The position numbers were made by a program, and so were the translations under genes. A stretch of 64,000 nucleotides of DNA from Acidobacteriota bacterium. Lineage in GTDB: Bacteria; Acidobacteriota; G020349885. Positions 8,984 through 18,173 of this stretch are shown one piece after another. The stretch lies in NCBI GenBank assembly GCA_020349885.1, contig CP070701.1, forward strand, positions 1,715,369 to 1,779,368. The letters run 5' to 3'. The notes beneath the pieces were generated by a model. That model was not told the origin of the DNA, did no database searches, and saw only the letters and a list, made by a program, of their open reading frames with translations. Within the stretch, counting starts at the first letter, position 1. Every line of letters begins with the position of its first letter.

Positions 8984-9110
8984 AGGATTCTACCTTTTTA
9001 TTCCCGCTTCCCGAATTCCGAAACGCCGGAACACGCTGAAACGGAAAGCAAAGTGAATACAAGCAGTAATTATCTTCAGCGAGTCTACCTCAAGCAAATC
9101 AAGAACGCAA

Positions 9111-9132
9111 GCTGCCGGTCAAGCCGGGCAGC
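9111..9132 (-). terminator. Hairpin downstream of TonB-like gene, possible terminator
   Basis: GCTGCCGG and CCGGGCAGC flank a TCAAG loop with a single bulge. On the minus strand the hairpin is followed by TTGCGTTCTTGATTT, which is T-rich but has no clean T-run. It lies in the 233-bp gap between the TonB-like gene and the DUF177 gene. Confidence 0.35.
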
Positions 9133-9216
9133 GTAGGGGAAATTGTGTAAATTTATTATTAAGCCATCCCAACACTCTCCGGTAGGGCAGGGTGGGGTGC
9201 CCGCGGGGGAATTTTC

Positions 9217-9882
9217 CTACTTCGCTTCCCTCAGGAACGTAAAATGGACGCCCAGGGACTCTCCCGGGAAGCGCTTGGGAAGGGGCGGCATGGGGGAGGC
9301 GCCCAGCACGGCGCGGAGCGCCGCGTGGTCGTAGGCCGTCGAGCCGCTCGACTGCGCGAGCTCCACGCCCGTGATGCGCCCGCCGCGCCCGATTCGAAAG
9401 TAGACGACGGCGTCGGCCGAGACGCCGGCCGTCCCCGGCTTGTACCAGGTCTGCGCAATCTTTCGCTGGATGGTGTCCAGGTACCAGAGGTAGGTGAAAT
9501 CCTTCGCGTCGAGCCGGCTCACGCCCCCGCCCGGCCCCGCGCCCGCGCCCTGGATGCCGAGCTTCGGGGAAGGCGCCTTCTTCGGTTCGCGGACGGCGGG
9601 CTTGGGTTTTTCCTGTTTTTTCTCCGCTTTTTTCTCCGGCGCGGCCTTCGGAGGAATTTTCTTTTTGACCGACACGCTCTTTCGAGGGATCGCAGCCGGC
9701 AAATCCGAAGGGCCGCGAAGGGACGCCAGGCTGATGCGGTAGGCGCGGATGGGGGGAAGCAGTTTGGGGCGCGGCTTCTCCCACGTGAAAGAAAGCGCCG
9801 CCACGAGCACCGCGTGCGCGGCGAAGGAGACCCCGAGCGCCCGATGGAGAGGATTCCCGAGCATCGGGACAGCATAGCACAT
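9217..9882 (-). CDS. TonB/TolA-type protein with C-terminal TonB domain
   Basis: A 221-residue energy-transducing protein of TonB or TolA type. It has one N-terminal membrane helix (ALGVSFAAHAVLVAALSF), a Lys/Pro/Glu-rich periplasm-spanning linker (about residues 70-110) and a C-terminal TonB-like domain with IQRKIAQTWYKPGTAGVSADAVVYFRIGR and YDHAALRAVLGASPMPPLP. The WYKP and AVVYFRIGRGGRI pattern resembles TolA/TonB-C proteins found without ExbBD beside them; no exbB or exbD is in the window. ATGs exist at 9882 and 9864, neither with a good ribosome site; the second gives a more typical start before the helix. Confidence 0.8.
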   Translation of the reverse strand: MCYAVPMLGNPLHRALGVSFAAHAVLVAALSFTWEKPRPKLLPPIRAYRISLASLRGPSDLPAAIPRKSVSVKKKIPPKAAPEKKAEKKQEKPKPAVREPKKAPSPKLGIQGAGAGPGGGVSRLDAKDFTYLWYLDTIQRKIAQTWYKPGTAGVSADAVVYFRIGRGGRITGVELAQSSGSTAYDHAALRAVLGASPMPPLPKRFPGESLGVHFTFLREAK

Positions 9883-10041
9883 GGCGGCCGCACGGCATCA
9901 CGGAAAGGTGAAGCGCCGAGGCTGCGGAGTGCCGCTTGCGCCGTCAGGGTCCGCTTCCGACAATTTCCCGTAAACGCTTCCTCCCCTCAGGCGTAACAAG
10001 GGTGTACAATCGTGAGAACCCCTTTCTTTAAGGAGAACGCT

Positions 10042-11418
10042 ATGGAACGACGTAACGTTGTAACGAAGTCGCAGTGGGCGGGCATCATCACGGGCGCAGC
10101 GGCGATCGGGATTTTGATGGGGCTCCCGGGATACGTGTCCGGAGAAGAACACCATGAGAAAGGCCCCGTTTCGGAAAACCGGACGGCCGCTCCGGAGAGT
10201 CGCACGGGAAAGCCCGAGCCTGTCTCGAAAGAAGGCGTCGCAGCCCGGTTGAACGGGTTTGCGTTCGATCTTCACGCCGAACTGCGTGCCGAGGAGGGAA
10301 ATCTTTTCTTCTCTCCTTTCAGCATCTCGAGCGCGCTCGCCATGACCTACGCCGGCGCGCGGGGCGACACCGCCGCCCAGATGGCCGCCGTGCTTCGGCT
10401 TCCGCCGGCCGACGAGGGCGTCCACTCGAAACTGGGGGCGCTGGTCTCGGAGCTTCACGCCCGCGGCGAGGAGACCGACTGCGCCCTCCACGTCGCAAAC
10501 GCCTTGTGGGGCCAGCGGGGGCTGGGCTTTCGACCGGAATACCTCGAGCTAATAAAAACGTCTTATGATGGGGACCTCCGCGAGCTCGATTTCAAGAAGG
10601 ACACCGAAGGGGCGCGAAGGACGATCAACGCGTGGGTTGAGGAAAAAACTTTCGAAAAAATCAAAAATCTCATCCCTCGCGGCATATTGAAGAAGCTCAC
10701 GCGCCTCGTGCTGACGAACGCAATCTACTTCAAGGGCAAATGGGCCCGCACCTTCGATGAGGCCTCCACCCGCCCCGCCCCCTTCCACAGCCCCACCGGG
10801 GAGCGCGAGGTTCCCATGATGCACCAGACCGGCCGGTTTGGGTACACGGAAGATGGAGCCGTTCAGGTGCTTGAGATGCCCTACGGGACGCCGGATTCCG
10901 GCGCCGCCTCCGAGCGGAGTCCGGAACGCCTCTCGATGCTGGTGGTGCTTCCGAAAGACGAGAGCAGCCTCGGCGCGCTTGAGGACTCCGTCAACGCGGA
11001 GAAGCTCGAAAGGTGGATCAACCGGCTGCGAAACGAAAAGGTTAAAGTTTACCTGCCGAAGTTCAAACTCACGGAACGATTCCTCCTGGGTAAGATTCTT
11101 CAGGAGATGGGAATGACGTATGCGTTTCAGACCGTCGAGCCGAGCAGGGCGGATTTTTCCGGCATCACAACGGAGGAGAAATTAGCCATCTCGGAAGTCA
11201 TTCACAAGGCGTTCGTGGACGTGAACGAGGAGGGCACGGAGGCCGCCGCGGCGACGGCGGTCGTCATGGCAAGGGTGGTTGGGGGTACCTTCAAACCGTC
11301 CACCCCCGTGTTTCGCGCCGACCATCCGTTCCTGTTCTTCATCCGGGACAACGGAACGAACGCGATTCTCTTCATGGGGCGCGTCGTCGATCCGAAGGCC
11401 TCAGCGGAAGGCAGCTAG
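10042..11418 (+). CDS. Serpin-family protease inhibitor, exported
   Basis: A 458-residue bacterial serpin. Serpins trap serine proteases when the reactive loop is cleaved and inserts into a beta sheet (family knowledge). Visible signatures are LFFSPFSISSALAMTYAGARGDT, VLTNAIYFKGKWARTFD, the loop hinge EEGTEAAAATAVVM (residues 396-409, Gly-Thr at P15-P14 and small residues at P12-P9, the inhibitory pattern) and the C-terminal FRADHPFLFFIRDN and ILFMGRVVDP. Counting from the hinge puts P1 near Val412. A hydrophobic N-terminal segment (residues 11-33) and a linker suggest export or anchoring. The start at 10042 follows AAGGAG; an ATG at 10012 has none. It shares a CTAG stop site with nth. Confidence 0.94.
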   Translation: MERRNVVTKSQWAGIITGAAAIGILMGLPGYVSGEEHHEKGPVSENRTAAPESRTGKPEPVSKEGVAARLNGFAFDLHAELRAEEGNLFFSPFSISSALAMTYAGARGDTAAQMAAVLRLPPADEGVHSKLGALVSELHARGEETDCALHVANALWGQRGLGFRPEYLELIKTSYDGDLRELDFKKDTEGARRTINAWVEEKTFEKIKNLIPRGILKKLTRLVLTNAIYFKGKWARTFDEASTRPAPFHSPTGEREVPMMHQTGRFGYTEDGAVQVLEMPYGTPDSGAASERSPERLSMLVVLPKDESSLGALEDSVNAEKLERWINRLRNEKVKVYLPKFKLTERFLLGKILQEMGMTYAFQTVEPSRADFSGITTEEKLAISEVIHKAFVDVNEEGTEAAAATAVVMARVVGGTFKPSTPVFRADHPFLFFIRDNGTNAILFMGRVVDPKASAEGS

Positions 11419-12068
11419 TTGCCGACGCCCGCCTTCGCGCACCAGCGCTCGGCGGAGCACGAGCCGCAGCGCGGGCCGATGGGCCGGCACACCGTGCGTC
11501 CGTGACTTACGAGGAGGTCGTTCACGCGCCGCCAGTAGCGTCGGGGCACGATTTTCTGGAGCGCGATTTCCGTCTCCTCGGGCGTTTTCGTGCGCACCCA
11601 GCCGAGGCGGTTCGAGATGCGGTGCACGTGGGTGTCTACGGGGATGGCGTCCTTCGCGAAGCCGTACACCAGCACGCATCCTGCCGTCTTGCGTCCGACG
11701 CCTGGAAGCGCCGTGAGCTCATCCATCGTCTCCGGCACGCGCCCTCCGTGGCGCTCGATCAGCAGGCGCGCCACCCTGCGGATGGTGTCGGTCTTGACGC
11801 GATAGAAACCGCACGCCCGGATGAGCGGAAGAATTTCCGATTTCCGGGCCCGCGCCAGCTCTTCGGGCGTACGGAACCGGGCGAAGAGCCGCCGCGCCGC
11901 CTCGTCGGTAATCTCGTCGCGCGTGCGCTGCGAAAGGATGGTGCCAATGAGCGCGTGGAACGGGTTGCGCTCTTCCTCGCTCAGCCGGTCGAGCGCCGTC
12001 CAATCGTACGTGCGCCCTAGGGCGCGCAGGACGGAAATTATCGAATTCCTTGAGACGCTACGCGGCAT
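11415..12068 (-). CDS. nth: Endonuclease III (DNA glycosylase/AP lyase)
   Basis: Removes oxidised pyrimidines in base excision repair. The 217-residue protein has the helix-hairpin-helix with catalytic Lys (LPGVGRKTAGCVL), the catalytic Asp in IPVDTHVHRISNRLGW, and the 4Fe-4S motif C-x6-C-x2-C-x5-C (CRPIGPRCGSCSAERWC). Length matches the family. It converges with the serpin gene, and the two stop codons share the palindrome CTAG at 11415-11418. Confidence 0.96.
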   Translation of the reverse strand: MPRSVSRNSIISVLRALGRTYDWTALDRLSEEERNPFHALIGTILSQRTRDEITDEAARRLFARFRTPEELARARKSEILPLIRACGFYRVKTDTIRRVARLLIERHGGRVPETMDELTALPGVGRKTAGCVLVYGFAKDAIPVDTHVHRISNRLGWVRTKTPEETEIALQKIVPRRYWRRVNDLLVSHGRTVCRPIGPRCGSCSAERWCAKAGVGN

Positions 12069-12145
12069 TCATACCTCGTGCGCGACACACGGAGGGGGCA
12101 AGGGGGAAGCTCCTTCGGAAAAACTGCGCGGGAGCGGAGGACGCC

Positions 12146-13219
12146 CTACTCCACCATCACCATGCGCTCGAACTGCTCGGGGCTCGTCGCGTGGGCCTTG
12201 GCGATGGGAAGCGCCACCTTGTCCTCCTTGTAGAGCTGCAAAAGGTGCTGGTCGAAGGTCTGCATGCCGAGTTCCGTGCTCTTGGCCATGTATTCGTGAA
12301 GGGTTTTCATTTTCTCGGAGTCCTTGAGATGCTCCTGCACGGTTTTGTTGGTGCGCAGAACCTCGACCGCGGGAATGAGCCCCGTGCCGCTCTTCGCCAT
12401 CAAAAGCCGGAGCGAGACCACGGCCATCAGGTTGTCCGCGAGGCGAACGCGGACGCCTTCCCGCTCCTCCATGGGAAAGAAGCCAAGGAAGCGATTAATG
12501 CTCTTCATCACGTCGGGCGTGTGGAGCGTGCTCAGCACCAGGTGCCCCGTCTCGGCCGCCCTCAAGACGGTGTCGGCCGTCGTGGAGTCGCGCATCTCGC
12601 CCACCATGACGACGTCGGGATCCTGGCGGAGCGAGGCGCGCACGGCCACGCTGAAGTCCTTGGTGTCGTAGCCGATCTCGCGCTGCGAGATGACGCTCAT
12701 CTCGTGCTGGAAGAGAAATTCGATGGGGTCCTCGATGGTGAGGACGTGGGCGCGGCGGTGCTTGTTGATGTGGTCGATGACGGCCGCGAGCGTGGTGGAC
12801 TTGCCCATGCCCGTGGCGCCGGTGACGAGGACCAGGCCGCGCCGCAGGTTCGAGATGCTCTTGAGCACGGACGGCAGGTTGAGCTCGTCGAAGCTGCGAA
12901 TCTTGATGGGGATGGCGCGCATCACGATGCTCACGGTGCCGCGCTGCTTGAAGATGTTGGCGCGGAAGCGGCCGATCTCGGGCGCCCCGTAGGAGGTGTC
13001 GATTTCCTCGAACTTGGCGAAATCCACTTCGAGGTTCCGCTGCGCCACGATGAGCGTGGCAATCTCGATGGTCTCCTTGGGCTCGAGCGCCTTGTATTTG
13101 ACCTCCACCAGCTCGCCGTGCAGACGGAAGAGCGGCGGGTAGCCTACCTGGAGATGAACGTCCGAGACGTTGCGCTCCATCATCGCGCTGAGGATCTTGT
13201 GGAAGGTCTCTTGGTTCAT
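12146..13219 (-). CDS. Type IV pilus retraction ATPase, PilT/PilU family
   Basis: A 357-residue hexameric ATPase of the inner-membrane pilus machine, driving pilus retraction and twitching. Motifs: N-terminal SDVHLQVGYPPLFRLHGEL, Walker A GATGMGKSTT, Asp box LTIEDPIEF, Walker B DPDVVMVGEMRD and His box TGHLVLSTLHT. The C-terminus has ELGMQTFDQHLLQLY rather than the AIRNLIRE motif of true PilT, which makes it closer to PilU-type accessory ATPases. No other pilus genes are in the window. Family very sure; PilT versus PilU less so. Confidence 0.92.
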   Translation of the reverse strand: MNQETFHKILSAMMERNVSDVHLQVGYPPLFRLHGELVEVKYKALEPKETIEIATLIVAQRNLEVDFAKFEEIDTSYGAPEIGRFRANIFKQRGTVSIVMRAIPIKIRSFDELNLPSVLKSISNLRRGLVLVTGATGMGKSTTLAAVIDHINKHRRAHVLTIEDPIEFLFQHEMSVISQREIGYDTKDFSVAVRASLRQDPDVVMVGEMRDSTTADTVLRAAETGHLVLSTLHTPDVMKSINRFLGFFPMEEREGVRVRLADNLMAVVSLRLLMAKSGTGLIPAVEVLRTNKTVQEHLKDSEKMKTLHEYMAKSTELGMQTFDQHLLQLYKEDKVALPIAKAHATSPEQFERMVMVE

Positions 13220-13284
13220 AAAAACCTCTTATACCACAAAAAGCTCCGCTCCTGCAAATCCGGTGAAATACTGTGGAGGCGCGT

Positions 13285-14178
13285 TCACACCCCGGTGGCT
13301 TCGGTTTGGGCCTCGTTCTTTTGCGCAAGGCACAACATTTCTCCGATGTTCCATCGAAAGGGCCGGCTGCGCAGCCGGGCCGGTGCTCGTTCCGCTATGG
13401 GCCTGAGCCACGCCCCTCCGACCACGTGGGGATAAATTTCCCAGTGCCGAAGCAGCATGTCGAGGCACACGTGCTTCCAGGCGAAACGTCTTGAAACAAG
13501 CCGGAGGCCGTGGGCGGCGCAAAGCTTTCGGAGGGCGCGCGGCGTATAGAGGCAGGCATGCTCGAGGAGCAGATGGGGCCACCGCCCGCGAAGCAAACGG
13601 CAGGAGAGGGAAGCCGCGTTCGGCGTGACGATGAGCAGGCAGCCCGAGGGGCGGAGACGCTCCGCCAAAAGGCTCATCGCCTCGTGCGGGCGGGGAAAGT
13701 GCTCCAAAACATCGAAAAGCGCGATGGCGTCGAACGCCGCCTCGGGCGGCGCTTCTTCCTCGCCCCACCCGGCATGCCAGACCCGGGCTTCCGGAACCCT
13801 TCGCTGCGCTTCCCGGGCGGCCGGGGCCACGGGCTCGATGCCCTCTACGCGCCAGCCCAGCGCTGCGGCTGCCTCAAGCCCGAGCCCCGTTCCGCACCCT
13901 ACCTCCAGAAGGCGCGGCGAGGAACGCGACGGCCGGGGGAGTTGTTCGTAGAATTTTGCAAAGCCGAGCCGTTTGCAACGCTCGATAGCCGGATGAAGGA
14001 CGTGGCCGCGTTCGGCGTGGTAAGAGTCAGGATAGAGGGACGTTTCCTCGCGGAGGGTTTCTCTAAACACAAGGCCGCAGGCACCGCAGCGTCCGTAGGG
14101 CGCGCGCCCCACCCGCGCCCAAGGCCGAACCTGTCTCCGCGCCCCCACACCGGGAAAGGAGCAGACGGGGCATTCCAT
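13285..14178 (-). CDS. SAM-dependent methyltransferase with zinc ribbon
   Basis: A 297-residue class I methyltransferase. The N-terminus has a two-Cys-pair ribbon (CPVC and CGACG) typical of methyltransferases in polysaccharide and O-antigen clusters. SAM motif I is LLEVGCGTGLGLEAA, with an acidic IEPV at the end of strand 2 and FDAIALFDVLEHFPRP as motif II/III. The start at 14178 (MECPVC) overlaps the GT9 stop by one base (TAATG) and places the ribbon at the N-terminus. It probably methylates a sugar or lipid-linked glycan made with the two glycosyltransferases upstream; the substrate is inference. Confidence 0.87.
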   Translation of the reverse strand: MECPVCSFPGVGARRQVRPWARVGRAPYGRCGACGLVFRETLREETSLYPDSYHAERGHVLHPAIERCKRLGFAKFYEQLPRPSRSSPRLLEVGCGTGLGLEAAAALGWRVEGIEPVAPAAREAQRRVPEARVWHAGWGEEEAPPEAAFDAIALFDVLEHFPRPHEAMSLLAERLRPSGCLLIVTPNAASLSCRLLRGRWPHLLLEHACLYTPRALRKLCAAHGLRLVSRRFAWKHVCLDMLLRHWEIYPHVVGGAWLRPIAERAPARLRSRPFRWNIGEMLCLAQKNEAQTEATGV

Positions 14179-15377
14179 TAAGCGTCTGCCCCTTGCCATG
14201 CCCGCTGCAGGGCTTCAAAGACGATGTCCTCGCCCAGGGTTTCCATGCACGGATGCTCGAAGTTGCAGTAGCGACCCGCCTCCGTACGGTAAATGTACAT
14301 GCAGGGAGAACAGGGATAGTGGAGATAGACCGTGTGATGCTCGGGCCCGCGGGGAGCGTACAGGCCGGGATTTACCGGGCCCCAAATAGATACCGTGGGC
14401 GTTCCTATTACGGCGGCCAGGTGAAGGGGTCCGCTGTCGTTCGTAAGGAGAACCCGCACGCATCGCAGCAACTCGAGGAGTTCGTCCAGCGTGGTGGCAC
14501 CGGCGGCGTTAAAGGCTTGGGTGCGGACGTCCGGAGCAAGCATGGCGATGCACCGCTCGGAGCGAGGGCGCTCCTGAGCCGAGCCGGTAAATACGATATA
14601 TGCTCCCAACTCCCGCACCGCCCGCTCGACCACCCGCGCAAATTTTTCCAGGGACCATCTCCGTGCAAGCACCATTTCGCCCGCGTGAACATTCACGGCA
14701 AGCCAGCGGGCTTCGCCGTCTCCCCCGCTCCATTCCTCGAACATCGCACGAACCCTTTCGTGCGCCTCCCGGCGGGGAGACGCTGCGGGAGACTCGTCGG
14801 GACGGTAAAACGCCTGGGCGTCGAGCGAGGAGGCCACCATGCCGTAGATATCCTGAATGTGCCTAGCGCAGTTAAAGTAGATGATGTCCGTCAGAATGCC
14901 CCGCCGCCAGAACGACGCAAGGTCGAAGCCGATTCGCCTCTTCCGGGAGGCGAAGAAGGCCATCATGGTCGAGTACTTGCTTAAGAATTCAAGGTCCACG
15001 ACAACGTCCGCAGGGCGCATGATTCTTCGGAGAAGGCAGCAGAGGGTCTGGGCGACGAACCGAGCGGGGCGGTCGGGGGAAATGCCGGTGGTCTTGGTTA
15101 TCTCGAAGCGCCGAAGCAGCGGCACGTTCGATTCGAACGTGACCAGCTCGATCTCGCATTCAGGGTAGCGTTCCCGGAGGGCGCGCAGGAGGGGCATCAT
15201 GAGCGCAAGGGAACCCAGGCCGAAGAACTTCTGGACCACGACGCGCCGTGGCGCCCAGCCACTTCCAGGCAGAGGCGCCCTGCGAAGCCTTTTCTCAACC
15301 GTTGCGACCACCGCCAAGGCGGTGCAAAGCGGAAGGCCGAGGGCATGGTCGAGCGCCTTCATGAGGCGGATGGTCAT
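14178..15377 (-). CDS. Glycosyltransferase family 9 (heptosyltransferase-like)
   Basis: A 399-residue GT-B fold enzyme like the ADP-heptose:LPS heptosyltransferases. It has the N-terminal VVVQKFFGLGSLALMMPLLRALRERYP, the central VNVHAGEMVLARRWSLEKFARVV and the nucleotide-sugar motif LLTNDSGPLHLAAVIGTPTVSIWGPVNPGLYAP. The C-terminus has a cysteine-rich segment (CSPCMYIYRTEAGRYCNFEHPCME) common in uncharacterised GT9 proteins. ATGA overlap with the upstream GT39-like gene and TAATG overlap with the methyltransferase indicate one operon. Acceptor unknown. Confidence 0.9.
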   Translation of the reverse strand: MTIRLMKALDHALGLPLCTALAVVATVEKRLRRAPLPGSGWAPRRVVVQKFFGLGSLALMMPLLRALRERYPECEIELVTFESNVPLLRRFEITKTTGISPDRPARFVAQTLCCLLRRIMRPADVVVDLEFLSKYSTMMAFFASRKRRIGFDLASFWRRGILTDIIYFNCARHIQDIYGMVASSLDAQAFYRPDESPAASPRREAHERVRAMFEEWSGGDGEARWLAVNVHAGEMVLARRWSLEKFARVVERAVRELGAYIVFTGSAQERPRSERCIAMLAPDVRTQAFNAAGATTLDELLELLRCVRVLLTNDSGPLHLAAVIGTPTVSIWGPVNPGLYAPRGPEHHTVYLHYPCSPCMYIYRTEAGRYCNFEHPCMETLGEDIVFEALQRAWQGADA

Positions 15378-17053
15378 GGGAGTTCTCCCTTGCTCTTGGG
15401 TGCCGCAGAAGCTCGTCCGGCCGATTGACGCTCCAGAAGCTCCAGAATGGCCGGCACATTCAACTCGTACACCTCAATCACAATCTTGTTTTCCTCATAA
15501 TGGTATGTTTCAACCCCGTATTGCATAAGGAAGCGGCAGAGCGGCGAGTCTTCCAGTTTCACGATATGCATATAGAAGCAGGGCCGGGTCGAATCCACGG
15601 CCTGCACGGCGCACACAGCTCCCATAATTTCCAGCGACGTCGTCGGCGCGATCATTATGTAGGGGCGATTGGTGTAATACATAATAGGCGGAGTGGCCAA
15701 CCCCTGCGGGAACTGCGGGGTGATGATCGCAGCCTTCTTCGGAAGCAGCCGGTCGAGCGAGCAAGCCTGCGCATGGTGGAAGTGGGAATTGGGATTCCAT
15801 AAGCGAAGGGAAAGCGTCGTTGGATAAACCATGAAGCCGGCCATCCCAGCCGAAAATACCCAGAGGGTTAGCGCCACGGCGCGGTTCATCCGCCGAATCC
15901 TCCAGGCGACCCGTACTGCGACCACGATTCCCGAGGCCAGCAGCAAGACCACCGCCGGTGCGATGTGGCGAGCGACCGCGGCATGAATCCACGTATGCTG
16001 GGGAAAGGTTATCCACCAGGATATTCCCCCTGCTCCCAACACCAGCACCATGCGTAAGCTCGTGCGCGCCATGGCCGATTCAGGAAATTTTTGAAAGCGT
16101 TCCCCGTAAAACCACAGCAGTCCCAGCGCCAGCAATCCAAGCACCCGCACCGGGTCCGGCAGGACACTTTCCAGCCGCTGGTTCGTGACCTCGAGGTAGG
16201 CTGCCAGGGACGGAAGCGGAAGAGCGGACTGAGAGCCTATGCTAAAGGTTCTGTAAAGAAATGCGTCGGTCAAGTCCCACACAGCGGCCTGCAGGCCGCC
16301 CATCTGCCATGCGTTTTGAAGAACGTGCAGGGCAAATCCCGCCGTCGGCGCAGAAACCATAATCCACGGCCAGCGGCCTATGCGCTCTCCCGAGATAAGC
16401 CAAGCATAACCAAAAAAGAAAACATGCGTAAGGAGAATGTATTCAAAGGAGGCAAGGCTTTGCAGGAACGCCATGCTCCAGGCCAGCAAGCCGTAAAAGA
16501 AAGCATCTCTTCCTCGGCTCTCGCAGAATTCTCTCCAAAAGTAAAAAGAGGCAAAGAGAAAGAATATGCTGTAAGAATGCTCATGAAGGGAATCGGCGAA
16601 CCGGTAGAACATGGGCGAAAACGCCATGGCAAAGAGCGAAATCGTGGCGATCCACGCAGAGATGGCGCGCGCAAGGAACACCCACCAAAATGCAAGGCCC
16701 AGCAGGGAGGCCATGATGGGGAGAAACCGGAAGTGGCGCATGCGGTCGAAACCCAGTCGCTGCACGACGCCGTTGAGCAAATCGGGCAGAGGCGGATAAT
16801 GTGTGTAGTAGACGGGAGGAATCGAGTTTCGCTTCGGCAGGAAATAGTTTTCGACGAAGCCCTCCTTTGCGAAGAACGTGCCGGCTTGGAGAATGCTCCA
16901 GTCCGAATAGGGATCACCGTACGTGCGAAGCGGGTTGTCGGCTTTCCAGAACATGGTCCAGGCGAACGCTGTTAATATAACCAGGGCCAGCGCGGCGGGG
17001 CACTTCGAGCTCCTCACCCAGCTACGAAGATGTTTTCCGACGCCCGTCGCCAT
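15374..17053 (-). CDS. GT39/ArnT-like integral membrane glycosyltransferase
   Basis: A 559-residue polytopic membrane protein with about 10-12 hydrophobic helices and a short soluble C-terminal domain. The first periplasmic loop has the acidic YGDPYSDWSILQAGTFFAKEGFVENYF and a HYPPLPDLLNGVVQRL motif; this pattern is typical of GT-C polyprenyl-phosphate-dependent glycosyltransferases (dolichyl-P-mannose transferase-like). It probably transfers a sugar from a polyprenyl carrier outside the membrane. It overlaps the GT9 gene by ATGA. Donor and acceptor cannot be read. Confidence 0.8.
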   Translation of the reverse strand: MATGVGKHLRSWVRSSKCPAALALVILTAFAWTMFWKADNPLRTYGDPYSDWSILQAGTFFAKEGFVENYFLPKRNSIPPVYYTHYPPLPDLLNGVVQRLGFDRMRHFRFLPIMASLLGLAFWWVFLARAISAWIATISLFAMAFSPMFYRFADSLHEHSYSIFFLFASFYFWREFCESRGRDAFFYGLLAWSMAFLQSLASFEYILLTHVFFFGYAWLISGERIGRWPWIMVSAPTAGFALHVLQNAWQMGGLQAAVWDLTDAFLYRTFSIGSQSALPLPSLAAYLEVTNQRLESVLPDPVRVLGLLALGLLWFYGERFQKFPESAMARTSLRMVLVLGAGGISWWITFPQHTWIHAAVARHIAPAVVLLLASGIVVAVRVAWRIRRMNRAVALTLWVFSAGMAGFMVYPTTLSLRLWNPNSHFHHAQACSLDRLLPKKAAIITPQFPQGLATPPIMYYTNRPYIMIAPTTSLEIMGAVCAVQAVDSTRPCFYMHIVKLEDSPLCRFLMQYGVETYHYEENKIVIEVYELNVPAILELLERQSAGRASAAPKSKGELP

Positions 17054-17073
17054 ATTGCTCCAAAGGGTATGCG

Positions 17074-18108
17074 CTAAGGCTCGGGATTTTCTTCGCGAGG
17101 CTTCTCCGTGTCGAAAACCCAGGGGAGGGACGGCGATGGCTTCTTTGGGGTCGGTTCGGGTTCCCCGCCGCGCGCGCGCTTTTCCGTGACTTCCTGCTCC
17201 AAGTCGTGGAGGGAGCCCATAAGGTTATCGGCCTCGGGGCTTCCCGGATAAAGGCGCATCATGGCGCGGATGGCCTCGCGTCCGATTTCAAACTTGTGAA
17301 GGGTGATGGCCATGCGCGCCGTGAGAGACAGCCCTTCGCGGCGGTGGACGCCGCACGTGAGGGCCACCGCTTCGAACATGGCGACGTCGCGCTGGCCGTG
17401 CTCGCTGGCATAGATGGCGTGCCTTAAGCGCGAGGTCTCATCTCCCCCGACGGCGGGGTACGACATGCCCGCGACCACGGCGTGGAGGCTTTCTTCGGTC
17501 CGCTCGAGGGTGCGCCGCCGCTCCACCACGTCTACCTGAAGTGCCGGGTCGGGCCCTTCGGGAAAGAGATAGTACGTCGTGGTGCGGCCCCTGCGGGACT
17601 CGATGGGGTCGTCGGGCTCGAGTTGAAACCCCTTCAACCCATAGAGCGAGAAACGCCGAATGGTGAGCGAGTCGCCGGTGCGGGGAAGGCACATGGCCTT
17701 GAGGATCAAGAGAGCGAGTTCTTTGCGCGTGGGCGGCGTTGCGGCGGGCACGGCCGCGAGCGCCGCGTCGAACGTCTCGTAGCTGAGCGTCTCTTCCAGC
17801 CGAAGTCCGACGCCCAAGCGCCGCCGCTTCCAGAAAAGCCACAGCTCTTTGCGCGGGCATTCATCGAGCGGCTCGATGATTTCGAGCTCATGGGGCACGG
17901 GCATCGCCACATGCAGGACGGCGCGGTCGGTGTGGTTTTCGAGCGGCCCCTCGAGCTTCACCTCGCCCACGTCCTGCGGGACAGCATCGAGATACGGGTG
18001 CTCGGGCACGTCGGGAAGGCGCGGCCGTCCCACGTAGAGTGCCACGCCGACGAGGGCCGCGATTGCCACGATCAGCGCAAAGGTAAGCCGGGGGGAGCGA
18101 AGGAGCAT
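17074..18108 (-). CDS. Uncharacterised single-pass anchored protein
   Basis: A 344-residue protein not recognised. Residues 5-25 (SPRLTFALIVAIAALVGVALYVG) form one membrane helix, so most of it faces the periplasm. The remainder is a soluble mixed domain (KLEGPLENHTDRAVLHVAMPVPHELEIIEPLD and later RRGRTTTYYLFPEGPDPALQVDVVERRR), ending with a helical segment and a Pro/Glu-rich tail. The start at 18108 (MLLRSP) is favoured because it places the helix at the N-terminus; an ATG seven codons earlier is possible. It sits between the glycosyltransferase operon and mgtE on the same strand. Confidence 0.6.
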   Translation of the reverse strand: MLLRSPRLTFALIVAIAALVGVALYVGRPRLPDVPEHPYLDAVPQDVGEVKLEGPLENHTDRAVLHVAMPVPHELEIIEPLDECPRKELWLFWKRRRLGVGLRLEETLSYETFDAALAAVPAATPPTRKELALLILKAMCLPRTGDSLTIRRFSLYGLKGFQLEPDDPIESRRGRTTTYYLFPEGPDPALQVDVVERRRTLERTEESLHAVVAGMSYPAVGGDETSRLRHAIYASEHGQRDVAMFEAVALTCGVHRREGLSLTARMAITLHKFEIGREAIRAMMRLYPGSPEADNLMGSLHDLEQEVTEKRARGGEPEPTPKKPSPSLPWVFDTEKPREENPEP

Positions 18109-18173
18109 GCCGAACTCATCATAACACATCGCCGCGGGCGGCGAAGGTATAGGAATTGCGCAGAAAACAGCCC

